Origin: Bacteroidota bacterium
GTDB taxonomy: Bacteria; Bacteroidota; Bacteroidia; Bacteroidales; FEN-979
Direction of reading: 5' to 3'
Assembly (NCBI GenBank): GCA_026391735.1
Contig: JAPLDL010000024.1
Coordinates: 1 to 41,906 of the forward strand
DNA: 41,906 nucleotides
Shown: piece after piece, positions 7,598 through 17,234 of the stretch
Layout of the letters: each line of letters begins with the position of its first letter
Numbering within the stretch: the first letter of the stretch is position 1
Made by a program: the position numbers and the translations under genes
Notes under the pieces: model-generated
Seen by the model: only the letters and a program-made list of their open reading frames with translations
The model's database searches: none
Told to the model about the DNA's origin: nothing

Positions 7598-9073
7598 TTA
7601 TTTTCCCGGGATCGCTCCGCCTACACGGGTCATTGCGCAGCGGAAGCCAATGGCATCGGATGCATCAGTTTCATCAAGATAACGGCGCATGCCGGGGCTC
7701 ATATAATAAGCTGGGTCTTTCCAGCTGCCCCCTTTATATACGCGGGCTTTATCACTGATCAGTGAACTGACTCCATACTGGTACATCAGGTTTGTGCCTG
7801 AGGTATCACGGGTAAATTCCTTCCAGTATTCGGTACTGATGTTTGACTGATAATCGCCATCGAGATAATTGATATTATCGGCCTGGCGGTAATTCTTGCG
7901 GTTTTTGGCTTCTGCCGTTGTTATATCCCTGTATTTAAGATGGCCCAGGCTGTCTTTTTCGGCCAGGAACCCTTCAGCATCCCGAACGGGGGTTGTGAAC
8001 ACATTGCCACGGTATGGACGCATATCCGACATGTCGTTGAACGATAAGGGGCGATATACATCGGCTACCCATTCGCTTACATTACCGGCCATATTATACA
8101 GTCCGTAATCGTTGGGGAAATACGATCCGCAGGCGGCGGGAATATCGGCTCCGTCGTTCAGGTTGCCGGCAACGCCCATATAGTCACCTTTTCCGCGTTT
8201 GAAGTTATCCATGAATGTGCCGTAATAGCGGGATTGGTTGGTACGCACATAGGATCCGTTCCAGGGGTAATTCTTATGTTCCACAACCCTTTCATACACC
8301 GTATTCCCGATCAGGCCAAGGGCTGCGAATTCCCATTCTGCTTCAGTGGGCAGGCGGTATTTTGGAAGCATGATGCCGTCTTCCATTTTAACTTTTCTTG
8401 TACCTGTGCCATTGGGGTTCAGGTCGGGCATGGGTTTGTCGACCAAACCTTCATATTGTCCGGCGAGATAGGCTTCGGTATTAAAATTGTTTTCGTTTTT
8501 CTGGGCAGGGTCCATAGCCAGGATCCCTTTTCGGATCAGCAGCATTTCGTTTACCCGGTCGCTTCTCCATGCGCAATAATCATTAGCCTGCAGCCAGGTC
8601 ACGCCCACCACAGGATAGTTCCTGTAAGCCGGGTGGCGGAAATAATATTCCACCAGGGGTTCATTATAAGCCAGACGGTCACGCCAAACCAGGGTGTCGG
8701 GCAGGGCTTTGCGGTAAACACCGGGGTAATCGGCTCCGTATACACGGCTTAACCAGTAAAGGTATTCCAGGTAATCCAGGTTACGCGTTTCGGTCTGATC
8801 CATATAAAAGCTGGTGACAGTAACCCTCTTGGGCTGGTTGTTCCACTCGTACAAAACATCATCCTGGGTTTGTCCCATGGTAAAGGTGCCACCCTCGATG
8901 AAAACCAGTCCGGGGCCTGTGCCCTGGTCCTGAAACGAGCGCACTTCAAAGCCGCCGTTTTTGGAGTTATTATATTCCCATCCTGTAGTGCGGGAAACTT
9001 CTTTTTTACAGGCGCCTGTAAGCAGTAAGGCTATTGCAAGAGCGCTTACATGAAACCATTTTTGAACTTTCAT
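7598..9073 (-). CDS. gldJ: T9SS / gliding motility lipoprotein GldJ (FGE-sulfatase fold)
   Basis: A 491-aa lipoprotein. The start is set at the ATG at 9073, six codons inside the longest reading frame, because it gives a clean signal peptide with Cys22 (LTGAC). The body is a formylglycine-generating-enzyme (SUMF1) fold. Conserved segments are FIEGGTFTMG, FYMDQTETRNLDYLEYLYW, YPVVGVTWLQANDYCAWRSDRVNE, RLPTEAEWEFAA, YNMAGNVSEWVAD and, near the C terminus, KGGSWKDPAYY and IGFRCAMTR. The N-terminal TGWEYN and the LVWRD segment fit GldJ rather than GldK. GldJ is needed for gliding and T9SS stability in Flavobacterium; it has no known enzymatic role. A minus-strand TATATTTG at 9096-9089 may be an internal promoter. 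Next to porU and porV, the identity as GldJ is well supported by context. Confidence 0.85.
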   Translation of the reverse strand: MKVQKWFHVSALAIALLLTGACKKEVSRTTGWEYNNSKNGGFEVRSFQDQGTGPGLVFIEGGTFTMGQTQDDVLYEWNNQPKRVTVTSFYMDQTETRNLDYLEYLYWLSRVYGADYPGVYRKALPDTLVWRDRLAYNEPLVEYYFRHPAYRNYPVVGVTWLQANDYCAWRSDRVNEMLLIRKGILAMDPAQKNENNFNTEAYLAGQYEGLVDKPMPDLNPNGTGTRKVKMEDGIMLPKYRLPTEAEWEFAALGLIGNTVYERVVEHKNYPWNGSYVRTNQSRYYGTFMDNFKRGKGDYMGVAGNLNDGADIPAACGSYFPNDYGLYNMAGNVSEWVADVYRPLSFNDMSDMRPYRGNVFTTPVRDAEGFLAEKDSLGHLKYRDITTAEAKNRKNYRQADNINYLDGDYQSNISTEYWKEFTRDTSGTNLMYQYGVSSLISDKARVYKGGSWKDPAYYMSPGMRRYLDETDASDAIGFRCAMTRVGGAIPGK

Positions 9074-9105
9074 CCGTGGAAATTTTTGCAAATATAGTTA
9101 TATAA

Positions 9106-10104
9106 CTAAAATCTCGGGCATTTTATTGCCCTGATCTTTCTTTTTCTTTCAATACATGGAAACTGCCAGGAAACAGAAACCTCATGAGCCCCGCCCGAGA
9201 CTGAGAATAAGTTCGATACGTTCAGATCGTAGCTGTATCCGACCCTTAGGTTTTTATAGTGAATACCGGCCAGTACGATCAGTGCATCGGCGTTTTCAAA
9301 GTTATGGCGGAACCATAACCCGCATACCAGGGGGTCAAATGTCAGGTAAGCTCCTATATTCAGCTGGTGAAAGCTGCCCTGCTGCTGGTAAAGTATATTC
9401 GGCGAGATTGAAAACTCCTTCTCTTCATCATCCTTTGCATATCCTCCGCCCTTCAGGTTGATTATAGAACCTGCATGAGCCGTATACTTCATGTACAAAT
9501 GCGAAGTGTTGTCGGCATAAAAACCATTTTTCGGCTGGGTCAGATGGTCAACGGCAAATCCGCCGTAAACCAGTCCTTTATAATCAAGAAACAACCCGGC
9601 AGAAAAATCAACAGTTGATATGGAGGGATAATCGGGCTGCTTTTCGCTGGTAGGCTTGATCACCTCTCCGCTTCTGGGGTCGATCTGGTCTTCGAACGTG
9701 AAATTCTCCCATACGATCCTTCTCTGGTAATATGCTCCCCTGAGAGCAAGGCTTGCATTCAGGTTCTCGGTGATATTGAAAATGTAGGCATAGGACAGCC
9801 CTACCGTGGTCGTGTTGAGATTGCCCCCGCCGGCACGGTCGGCAGTGACAAGAAGCCCCAGCCCGCCATGCAAAATGCCGACGCCCTGGTCATACGAAAA
9901 ACTATAAGTATTGTACGCTTTCCCGAGGCCCGGCCATTGATTCCTGTAATTCCCGATCAGCCTTGGGCAACCGGTTGCCCCGGTAAGTGCGGGATTCAGG
10001 TAAAGGGGATTGGCATAAAACTGCGAAAATTCAGGATCCTGGGCAAAGACAGTCCATAGGGTGGCAAATGTTAAAATGACCGTTAAACATGATCTTTGCT
10101 TCAC
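9106..10104 (-). CDS. PorP/SprF-family T9SS outer-membrane protein
   Basis: A 332-aa outer-membrane beta-barrel protein. The signal peptide ends at VFA-Q (about residue 21/22). The mature N terminus has the family hallmark FSQFYANPLYLNPALTG. Alternating hydrophobic strands with aromatic residues and Gly-rich turns continue to the C terminus. PorP/SprF proteins link the T9SS ring (PorK/GldK, PorN/GldN) to the outer membrane or help secrete particular cargo. Many Bacteroidota have several paralogues, so this need not be the core PorP. It is the first gene of the minus-strand run towards gldJ, 32 bp from the chosen gldJ start, and has its own promoter at 10173-10140. Confidence 0.88.
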   Translation of the reverse strand: MKQRSCLTVILTFATLWTVFAQDPEFSQFYANPLYLNPALTGATGCPRLIGNYRNQWPGLGKAYNTYSFSYDQGVGILHGGLGLLVTADRAGGGNLNTTTVGLSYAYIFNITENLNASLALRGAYYQRRIVWENFTFEDQIDPRSGEVIKPTSEKQPDYPSISTVDFSAGLFLDYKGLVYGGFAVDHLTQPKNGFYADNTSHLYMKYTAHAGSIINLKGGGYAKDDEEKEFSISPNILYQQQGSFHQLNIGAYLTFDPLVCGLWFRHNFENADALIVLAGIHYKNLRVGYSYDLNVSNLFSVSGGAHEVSVSWQFPCIERKRKIRAIKCPRF

Positions 10105-10139
10105 AATCCCGGTTTATAAAATAACGGCTACGATGAGGA

Positions 10140-10173
10140 CAAATTTAGGAAATAAAACAGCAGAGTGTACAAA
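10140..10173 (-). promoter_or_regulatory. Promoter of the porP-gldJ-murF-anmK run
   Basis: On the minus strand TTTG (10173-10170) and TAAATTTG (10147-10140, exact) are separated by 22 bp. The start site would be near 10133, about 29 nt before the porP-like start codon. Confidence 0.55.
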
Positions 10174-10292
10174 TCTTATTTACAATATAAGACAGAATAA
10201 AACGTTAAGAATGGTAATTTCGTATCCGGATAAATTTTTACCCTCAGCAAACCTTTCAGGTTTTGTTGCGGTCTAATCTGTCAGGCAGCAAA

Positions 10293-13200
10293 ATGCAACA
10301 AATGATCAAACAGTTAACATTCCCAAGGCTTGTAATATTAATCCTGGCTTTTGTCTTTCCCACGCTTCGTGCCGGCAGCCAGACTCCGAATACCTTCGCA
10401 ACTTCATCAGTCCTGGCTACGGGGAAGTGGTATAAGTTTTCTGTGTCGGCGGATGGCATTTACCGGCTAACCTACACAGATCTGAAGAACGCCGGGGTCC
10501 CTGTGGCATCTCTCAACCCGAAAAACCTAAGGATATACGGCAACGGGGGTGGTATGTTGCCAGAGTCAAACGACAGCTCCAGGGTTGACGACCTGATCGA
10601 GAATCCAATCTTTGTTTACGGACAGGACGACGGAGTGTTCAATGAAGGGGATTATATCCTGTTCTACGGCAGCGGACCCGACCGCTGGAAATTCAACAAG
10701 TCAGACAACCTTTTTCACCACATTAAGAATATCTATTCGGATGTCTCATGCTATTTTCTGAACTGTGACCTGGGGGAAGGCATGCGTATACAAACCCAGG
10801 CTTTTATTCAGGCTCCCGCAAATGCCACGTATACAAATTTCAACGACTTTATCGCCTACGACAGGGACGAAATTAACCTTATCCAATCGGGCAGGGTATG
10901 GTATGACAAGGAAACTTTTGATGTGGTAAATTCCAGAAATTATTCTTTCACATTCCCCAACTTTGACTCCCGCTCCCCGATGACCATAACCCTGAATGCT
11001 GCTTCCAGGTCTTTGGGGGTTTCATCCTATTTCAATGTGAATGCCGACGGCAAATTGCTGATGTCGCTATCCATTGACCCGGTAAGCACCACGTTTGAGG
11101 ATTATTATGCCCACGAAGGTGTGATAAGTAAAGCATATACCACTGCAAATCAGACCGTTAATCTGAATCTTATATATAATCCCATGGTTTCGGGTGCGAT
11201 AGGTTGGCTTAATTACTTTGAAATCAATGCTTTACGCCTGCTCAATATGAACGGGAGCCAGATGAATTTCAGGAACGCATCATCCTGGAAGAATAACTGG
11301 CTCAGCGAATTCCAGGTCAGCTCCCAGGGACAGTCCCTTACCATATGGGATGTCACGACTCCATATCATGTGAGGAACCTTGAAACAAAACAGAACGGAA
11401 GCGTTTTTTCTGTCAGGATGTTCACCGACACCTTAAGGGAATTCATTGCCTTCGACGGTGCGTCTTTCAATACTCCTTCCTTTACCGGGGCTGTGATCAA
11501 CCAGAATCTTCACAACCTGGAAGATGTTGATTATGTGATGATAACATATCCCGATTTTTCTGACCAGGCCGAACGTCTTGCCGAATTTCACAGGACCCAT
11601 TCGGGATTGAATGTGTTTGTGACCACTCCCGAAACTGTGTATAACGAATTTTCGTCCGGGGTTCAGGATATCAGCGGCATCAGGGACTTCATGCGCATGC
11701 TTTATAACAAGACCTCATCCGCCCATCATATTAAGTATCTCCTGCTTCTTGGCGATGCCTCATACGATTATAAAAACCGTGTTGACGGCAATACGAATTT
11801 TATTCCTTCCTATCAGTCCAGAGAATCCCTGGATCCAATCGATTCTTATGTTTCGGACGATTATTACGGATTGGTTAAGGGCGGAAGGTCTGCCGATTCA
11901 ATATACATAGGGATTGGCCGGTTCCCGATACGTACTGCCGGGGATGCGATGAATGCCGTGGATAAGGTGATTCATTACTCCAACAATTCTGATTCGGTGA
12001 AATCTGACTGGAGGAACGTGGTAACATTTGTTGCCGATGACCAGGATAACGGGGGAGGGAATTCATTTATGACCGATGCTGACTACCTGGCGGCCATGGT
12101 AAACAAAGCCTGGAACGTAGACAAGATCTACCTGGATGCCTACACCCAGATCTCAACCCCGGGCGGGGCAAGGTATCCCGAAGTGAACGATGCAATCAAC
12201 AAAAGGATCGCGAAGGGAACCCTTCTGATTAATTATATTGGCCATGGAGGCGAACTCGGATGGGCTCATGAACGGGTTCTTGAAGTTCCCGACATCCAGA
12301 ACTGGACCAATTATAACAAGCTGCCTGTTTTTCTCACGGGAACATGTGAATTCAGCAGGATGGACGATCCTGCCAGGATATCGGCCGGGGAATATGTTTT
12401 TTTGAATCCCAAAGGTGGGGGAATAGCCTTGTTTACCACCACCAGAGCCACTTTTTCGGGCGGGAACCGGGACTTGATGGCGGGCTTCTATTCCCATTTG
12501 TTTGAGAAAACAAACGGGGAATATCACCGTATGGGAGACCTGATCAGGCTTTCCAAGACCAACAACGATCCCAATACCAGGAAATTCGTATTACTGGGAG
12601 ACCCTGCATTGATGATAGCCTACCCGAACCTGAACGTGGTGACTACTCTTATAAAGACCGGTAATCCGCCGGCTGAGAATGATACATTAAAAGCGCTTAC
12701 CCAGGTAACTGTCGAGGGGGAAGTAAGGGAGGGTGTAAACCTGGCTTCTGATTTTAATGGAACAGTGTTGCCAACGATCTATGATAAAATATCGACGGTC
12801 ACCTGCAAGGCAAACGACCAGGAAGCTCCGCCCTATACTTTTTACATCCGTAAAAACATTGTTTACAGCGGGAAGTCGAATGTTACAAACGGGAAGTTTT
12901 CCTTTACCTTCATCGTTCCCAAAGATATAGATTATAAATTAGGTTTGGGGCGGATCAGTTATTACGCAAGCAGTACGTCCACCGATGCCAATGGTTATGA
13001 TGAAACCATTGTTGTGGGAGGTTATGACAACAATGCCCAGCCTGATACCACCGGCCCGTCCTTGTCATTATTCATGAATGACCGCAATTTTATCAGCGGA
13101 GGCGTATGCGATCAGAACCCGGTTCTTCTGGCCGATGTCTATGATGAGTCGGGCATCAATACCGTTGGCAATGGCATAGGCCATGATATTACTGCAATTC

Positions 13201-13706
13201 TTGATGATGATACAAAGAACCCGATGATCCTGAACGACTATTATGTGACAGGCCTTGACACCTATGCCAGCGGGGTGATCCAGTATCCCATGTTCAAGTT
13301 GGCCGACGGCTCACATCACCTGGATTTAAAGGTGTGGGATGTGTATAACAATTCTACCCAGGGAGGGATTGATTTTATTGTGGCATCCACTGCATCTTTC
13401 GCCCTGGAAGAAGTGATGAACTACCCGAATCCCTTCCATTCGAACACTACGTTTTCCTTCCAGACCAACCAGGCCGGCAACGACCTGGAGGTAGAGGTCA
13501 GGATTTACTCATTGTATGGAACCCTTGAAAAGACCTTACATACAACCATGTATTCGGGAGGTTACAGGGTTGAGCCATTTCAATGGGATGGCAGGTCCGA
13601 CTCGGGCGTCCTGCTTGGAGCGGGGACCTATGTATACCGCCTTACGATAGTCTTGCCCGACGGATCCACTGTGGCCAAATCATCTAAACTTGTCTTTATC
13701 CGTTAG
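10293..13706 (+). CDS. porU: T9SS C-terminal signal peptidase / sortase PorU, copy 1
   Basis: A 1137-aa gingipain-family (C25) protein. PorU cuts off the C-terminal sorting domain of T9SS cargo and attaches the cargo to A-LPS at the cell surface. The ATG at 10293 is chosen over the upstream TTG (10263) because it precedes a good signal peptide (cleavage near AGSQ); ATG 10302 is equally possible. After an N-terminal beta domain starting with WYKFSVSADGIYRLTY comes the caspase-like domain: LLLLGDASYDY, GRFPIRTAG, then NYIGHGGELGW with the catalytic-type His651 and TGTCEFSRMDDPARISAGE with Cys685. The 34-residue spacing is close to that of P. gingivalis PorU (His657/Cys690, as I recall). The C terminus is a FlgD-like Ig fold (NYPNPFHSNTTFSF, then GAGTYVYRL). 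A second copy follows after 16 bp. Confidence 0.92.
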   Translation: MQQMIKQLTFPRLVILILAFVFPTLRAGSQTPNTFATSSVLATGKWYKFSVSADGIYRLTYTDLKNAGVPVASLNPKNLRIYGNGGGMLPESNDSSRVDDLIENPIFVYGQDDGVFNEGDYILFYGSGPDRWKFNKSDNLFHHIKNIYSDVSCYFLNCDLGEGMRIQTQAFIQAPANATYTNFNDFIAYDRDEINLIQSGRVWYDKETFDVVNSRNYSFTFPNFDSRSPMTITLNAASRSLGVSSYFNVNADGKLLMSLSIDPVSTTFEDYYAHEGVISKAYTTANQTVNLNLIYNPMVSGAIGWLNYFEINALRLLNMNGSQMNFRNASSWKNNWLSEFQVSSQGQSLTIWDVTTPYHVRNLETKQNGSVFSVRMFTDTLREFIAFDGASFNTPSFTGAVINQNLHNLEDVDYVMITYPDFSDQAERLAEFHRTHSGLNVFVTTPETVYNEFSSGVQDISGIRDFMRMLYNKTSSAHHIKYLLLLGDASYDYKNRVDGNTNFIPSYQSRESLDPIDSYVSDDYYGLVKGGRSADSIYIGIGRFPIRTAGDAMNAVDKVIHYSNNSDSVKSDWRNVVTFVADDQDNGGGNSFMTDADYLAAMVNKAWNVDKIYLDAYTQISTPGGARYPEVNDAINKRIAKGTLLINYIGHGGELGWAHERVLEVPDIQNWTNYNKLPVFLTGTCEFSRMDDPARISAGEYVFLNPKGGGIALFTTTRATFSGGNRDLMAGFYSHLFEKTNGEYHRMGDLIRLSKTNNDPNTRKFVLLGDPALMIAYPNLNVVTTLIKTGNPPAENDTLKALTQVTVEGEVREGVNLASDFNGTVLPTIYDKISTVTCKANDQEAPPYTFYIRKNIVYSGKSNVTNGKFSFTFIVPKDIDYKLGLGRISYYASSTSTDANGYDETIVVGGYDNNAQPDTTGPSLSLFMNDRNFISGGVCDQNPVLLADVYDESGINTVGNGIGHDITAILDDDTKNPMILNDYYVTGLDTYASGVIQYPMFKLADGSHHLDLKVWDVYNNSTQGGIDFIVASTASFALEEVMNYPNPFHSNTTFSFQTNQAGNDLEVEVRIYSLYGTLEKTLHTTMYSGGYRVEPFQWDGRSDSGVLLGAGTYVYRLTIVLPDGSTVAKSSKLVFIR

Positions 13707-13722
13707 AAGAAATAGAAAATCC

Positions 13723-16700
13723 ATGAAAATCCGTTACCGTCTTACCTTTCTTTTTATTCTCATTCCATGGATACTGTTTGCAGGGAGCCGGTTTGCATCA
13801 ACCTCAGTGCTTTCAGGCGGGAGCTGGTATAAATTTTCGGTGAGACATAACGGGATACACCGTATCACTTACCATGACCTGGTTAACATGGGAATTGATC
13901 CTGCCCTGATCAATACAGCCAATATAAGGATTTACGGCAACGGCAGCGGCATGGTTCCTGAAACTAATGGAGCCCCGAGAACAGATGACCTAAGGGAAAT
14001 TTCAATACAGGTCAATGATGGAGGAGACGGGAAATTTGACTCAACAGATTTTATTATGTTCTACGGTGAAAGCCCCGACGGCTGGAATCTCAATCAGGCC
14101 AGCGGGATTTACACCCACTACAAGAACCTGTATTCCGATGTTACGTATTATTATATGACGTTTGACCTGGGGGCTGGAAAGAGAGTTGTCGTTCAGCCCA
14201 TGGTCAGCAACCCATACAGTTATCTGTCGTCCCGCTGGGACGATGTTGATGTGCATGAGCTGGACCTGGTAAGCGTTGTTAAATCGGGAAAACGCTGGTT
14301 TGGTGAGCAATTTTCCAAAACCAAAAAACACTATGATTTTGATTATTCTTTCCCTTATATCGACAGCCTGACCCCGCTCAGGATGAAGATCAGTTTGGCC
14401 GGGCGTTCCGATGTTCAGAGCAAATTCATCCTGTTCAGGAATGGAGTAAGGATCGACAGTCTCACTATTGACCCTGTTACACTGGACCTCCAGGGAGATT
14501 ATGCGAGGGGGGTGGAAAAGGTCAAGAGTCTGGCTTCTCCCAAACCGGTTTTCAGGATATCTGTTGAATACAATGCCCCAACGGATCCTTCTACCGGTTG
14601 GCTGGATTATATTGAACTACAGATGACGAGAAAATTATACTGGACGGGCCATGAATTCAGCTTCCGTGATCTTGTTTCAAAAGCGCCCGGCAGGATCACC
14701 GAGTTCAGGATGAAAAAAGCCGTTGAAGGGATAACCATCTGGGATATTTCCGACCTGTCAAATATTTCCAGACTGGAAACCACTTTTGCAGACAGTCTGC
14801 TGACGTTCAGGCTGAGAACCGACTCCCTGCATACTTTTTTTGCCTTCAACAGCACCTCTTATGATACAGTAAGTTTCGTGGGAAAGGTGGCAAACCAGAA
14901 CCTTCATGCACTCCAGCCCAGGGAAATGATCATTGTTTCTCCTCCGGCTTTTTCGGCCGAAGCCCAGAGGCTTGCCGATTTCCACCGGATCCACAACCAG
15001 ATCGATGCCGTAGTGGTTTCCGTTCCTGAAATTTTCAACGAATTCTCATGTGGCCAGCCTGACCCGGGAGGGATCAGGGATTTTATGAAAATGCTGTTTG
15101 ACAGGGGGGGGGCGGGCACGCGTCCTCAATACCTCCTTCTTTTTGGCGACGGTTCCTATGATCCCAAGGACAGGACCCCGGGAAATGATAATTTCGTACC
15201 TACCCTTGAATCACAGGAATCCTTATCCACAACCGCTTCTTTTGTATCGGATGACTTTTTTGGTATCATGGGAAACCTTAAAGGATACGATGCAACAGGA
15301 ACTATCGATATCGGGGTCGGAAGATTTCCGGTAAATACCCCTGCCCAGTCTGCGACTCTGGTCGACAAGATAATTCACTACAGCGGTAATTCCGATACAT
15401 TAAGGGCCGACTGGCGCAATAACATCACTTTGGCTTGTGATGAAGGAGATAGAAATTATTTTGTTTCAAACTCTGAAGAACTTGCAGGCATTGTGGCTGT
15501 GAAATATCCTGTGATCAATGTAGACAAGATCTATTTTGACGCTTTCCCCATGGTATCAATACCTGCCGGATATCGTTTCCCTGAAGCCAATAAAGCGCTG
15601 AATGCCGCCGTTGCAAGGGGTACCCTTATCATTAATTATATAGGCCATGGAGGAGAGACCGGATGGAGCGCCAGGCAGGTGCTGAGCATGGCCGACATCA
15701 ACTCCTGGACAAATTCAGAGAAACTGCCCGTATTCGTTACTGCCACCTGTGAATTCAGCAGGTTTGACAATCCCGAAAGGTTCTCGGCCGGGGAACAGAT
15801 CGTGGTCATGCCTGGAGGCGGAGGTATCGCGATGTTTTCTACTACCCGTACAACCTTTGCCGGTTCGAACCAGGCCCTTGACACCAGTTTCTTTCGTCAT
15901 ATGATGGACCGCAGGGATGGAAGATATATCAGGATGGGTGAGCTGATCATGCTTTCAAAAAATATCAATCTGAACAATTCATACATCAGGAATTTCGTAT
16001 TGCTTGGCGACCCTGCCCAGCAAATGGCCTTCCCTGAGGATGATATCATCACAACAAATATCAACAGCATCCCAGCCGGCCAACAAGCCGATACTGCCTT
16101 TGGCTTGTCCAAAGTGAATGTGCAAGGTAAAATCCAGGATTACCAGGGCAATTTTCTTCAGGGCTTCAACGGAGTGCTTACAGCTAAAGTGTTTGACAAA
16201 CCGACTGTTTACAGTACTCTTGGCAATACGTACGGACAGAATAACGGAAGTTATCCGCAAAAATTCCTCCTTCAGGACCATCTTATGGACCGCCTGAAAG
16301 TCCCGGTGACCAGCGGTGAATTCAGCTTTTCATTTATTGTGCCTAAAGGGGTTGGCTTGTTTTTCGGGAAAGGGAAGATAAGCTATTATGCGCAAAACGG
16401 TGTAACCGATGCCAAGGGGTATACCAATAATTTGATATTCGGGGGAACTGATCCCGGCATCATTCCCGAAGCAAACGGACCATCCGTCAGACTTTTTATG
16501 GATAACCGGAATTTTATCTCAGGGGGAAAAACTGCGGCGAATCCTTTGCTGATCGCCGATCTGTATGATACCTCGGGAATTAATTCAACCGGGTTCGGAA
16601 TCGGGCATGATATTACAGGAGTGCTGGATGATGACTGGGCGCATAGTGTAGTCCTTAACGATTATTTTGATCCTCTGTCAGGGTCCTATACACGAGGTTC

Positions 16701-17130
16701 TATCAACTACCAGCTTTCGGACCTCAGCAGCGGGCAGCATAAATATACACTCAGGGCGTTTGATTTGTATGATAATTCTACCGAACAGGATCTGTATTTC
16801 TGGGTTCAGGGGGAGTCAGACCTGAGTGTTCAGAACGTATTCTGTTATCCCAATCCGGCAAAAACTGAAACGAATTTTTCTTTTATTCCGGTTACTTCTG
16901 TTGGAGGTTTTGACGTGAGTATCGACATTTATAATCTTTCAGGAATAAAGCTGAAATCAATTACGTCAAGCTACCCTGAATCGGTTGTAAGCCCGGTAAC
17001 CATCAACTGGAACCTTGCCGATGGAAGCGGTAATAAACTCTTCAGCGGGATATATCCGTTTACTGTAAAGTTCAAAGGGAAAAACGGGGCCTTTGTGAAC
17101 ACTTCCGGGAAACTTGTAATAATTCACTGA
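13723..17130 (+). CDS. porU: T9SS C-terminal signal peptidase / sortase PorU, copy 2
   Basis: A 1135-aa paralogue with the same architecture as the preceding gene. The ATG at 13723 is chosen because it gives a signal peptide (MKIRYRLTFLFILIPWILFA). The N-terminal domain begins WYKFSVRHNGIHRITY. The C25 domain has LLLFGDGSYDP, GRFPVNT, NYIGHGGETGW with His642 and TATCEFSRFDNPERFSAGE with Cys676, again 34 residues apart. The C-terminal FlgD-like domain has CYPNPAKTETNFSF and KLFSGIYPFTV. Nothing suggests decay: both catalytic-type residues and the length are kept. The 16-bp gap implies one transcript. Copy 2 has an inserted segment near residues 820-850 and sequence differences throughout, so the duplication is not recent. 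Which copy is the main sortase cannot be told from sequence. Confidence 0.9.
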   Translation: MKIRYRLTFLFILIPWILFAGSRFASTSVLSGGSWYKFSVRHNGIHRITYHDLVNMGIDPALINTANIRIYGNGSGMVPETNGAPRTDDLREISIQVNDGGDGKFDSTDFIMFYGESPDGWNLNQASGIYTHYKNLYSDVTYYYMTFDLGAGKRVVVQPMVSNPYSYLSSRWDDVDVHELDLVSVVKSGKRWFGEQFSKTKKHYDFDYSFPYIDSLTPLRMKISLAGRSDVQSKFILFRNGVRIDSLTIDPVTLDLQGDYARGVEKVKSLASPKPVFRISVEYNAPTDPSTGWLDYIELQMTRKLYWTGHEFSFRDLVSKAPGRITEFRMKKAVEGITIWDISDLSNISRLETTFADSLLTFRLRTDSLHTFFAFNSTSYDTVSFVGKVANQNLHALQPREMIIVSPPAFSAEAQRLADFHRIHNQIDAVVVSVPEIFNEFSCGQPDPGGIRDFMKMLFDRGGAGTRPQYLLLFGDGSYDPKDRTPGNDNFVPTLESQESLSTTASFVSDDFFGIMGNLKGYDATGTIDIGVGRFPVNTPAQSATLVDKIIHYSGNSDTLRADWRNNITLACDEGDRNYFVSNSEELAGIVAVKYPVINVDKIYFDAFPMVSIPAGYRFPEANKALNAAVARGTLIINYIGHGGETGWSARQVLSMADINSWTNSEKLPVFVTATCEFSRFDNPERFSAGEQIVVMPGGGGIAMFSTTRTTFAGSNQALDTSFFRHMMDRRDGRYIRMGELIMLSKNINLNNSYIRNFVLLGDPAQQMAFPEDDIITTNINSIPAGQQADTAFGLSKVNVQGKIQDYQGNFLQGFNGVLTAKVFDKPTVYSTLGNTYGQNNGSYPQKFLLQDHLMDRLKVPVTSGEFSFSFIVPKGVGLFFGKGKISYYAQNGVTDAKGYTNNLIFGGTDPGIIPEANGPSVRLFMDNRNFISGGKTAANPLLIADLYDTSGINSTGFGIGHDITGVLDDDWAHSVVLNDYFDPLSGSYTRGSINYQLSDLSSGQHKYTLRAFDLYDNSTEQDLYFWVQGESDLSVQNVFCYPNPAKTETNFSFIPVTSVGGFDVSIDIYNLSGIKLKSITSSYPESVVSPVTINWNLADGSGNKLFSGIYPFTVKFKGKNGAFVNTSGKLVIIH

Positions 17131-17189
17131 TAAACAATAGATTATCTCTACTTTTCTGAATGAAAGCAATATAGGAAGCTTTAATTCGT

Positions 17190-17197
17190 TAATTTTG
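17190..17197 (+). promoter_or_regulatory. -7 promoter element upstream of porV
   Basis: TAATTTTG is an exact TAnnTTTG match and lies 37 bp before the porV start codon. No TTG is found at the expected -33 distance, so porV may also depend on read-through from the porU genes. Confidence 0.4.
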
Positions 17198-17234
17198 CAA
17201 CCCATTTAAGTAAAAATATAATAATTTAACAGGA

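Noticed and set aside
8234..8752. 172-codon plus-strand open frame
   Set aside because: Antisense to gldJ; the composition is typical of a shadow frame and no start signal is present.
10263..10292. Longer PorU copy 1 starting at TTG 10263
   Set aside because: The extra residues precede a proper signal peptide and would bury it; ATG 10293 or 10302 fits better.
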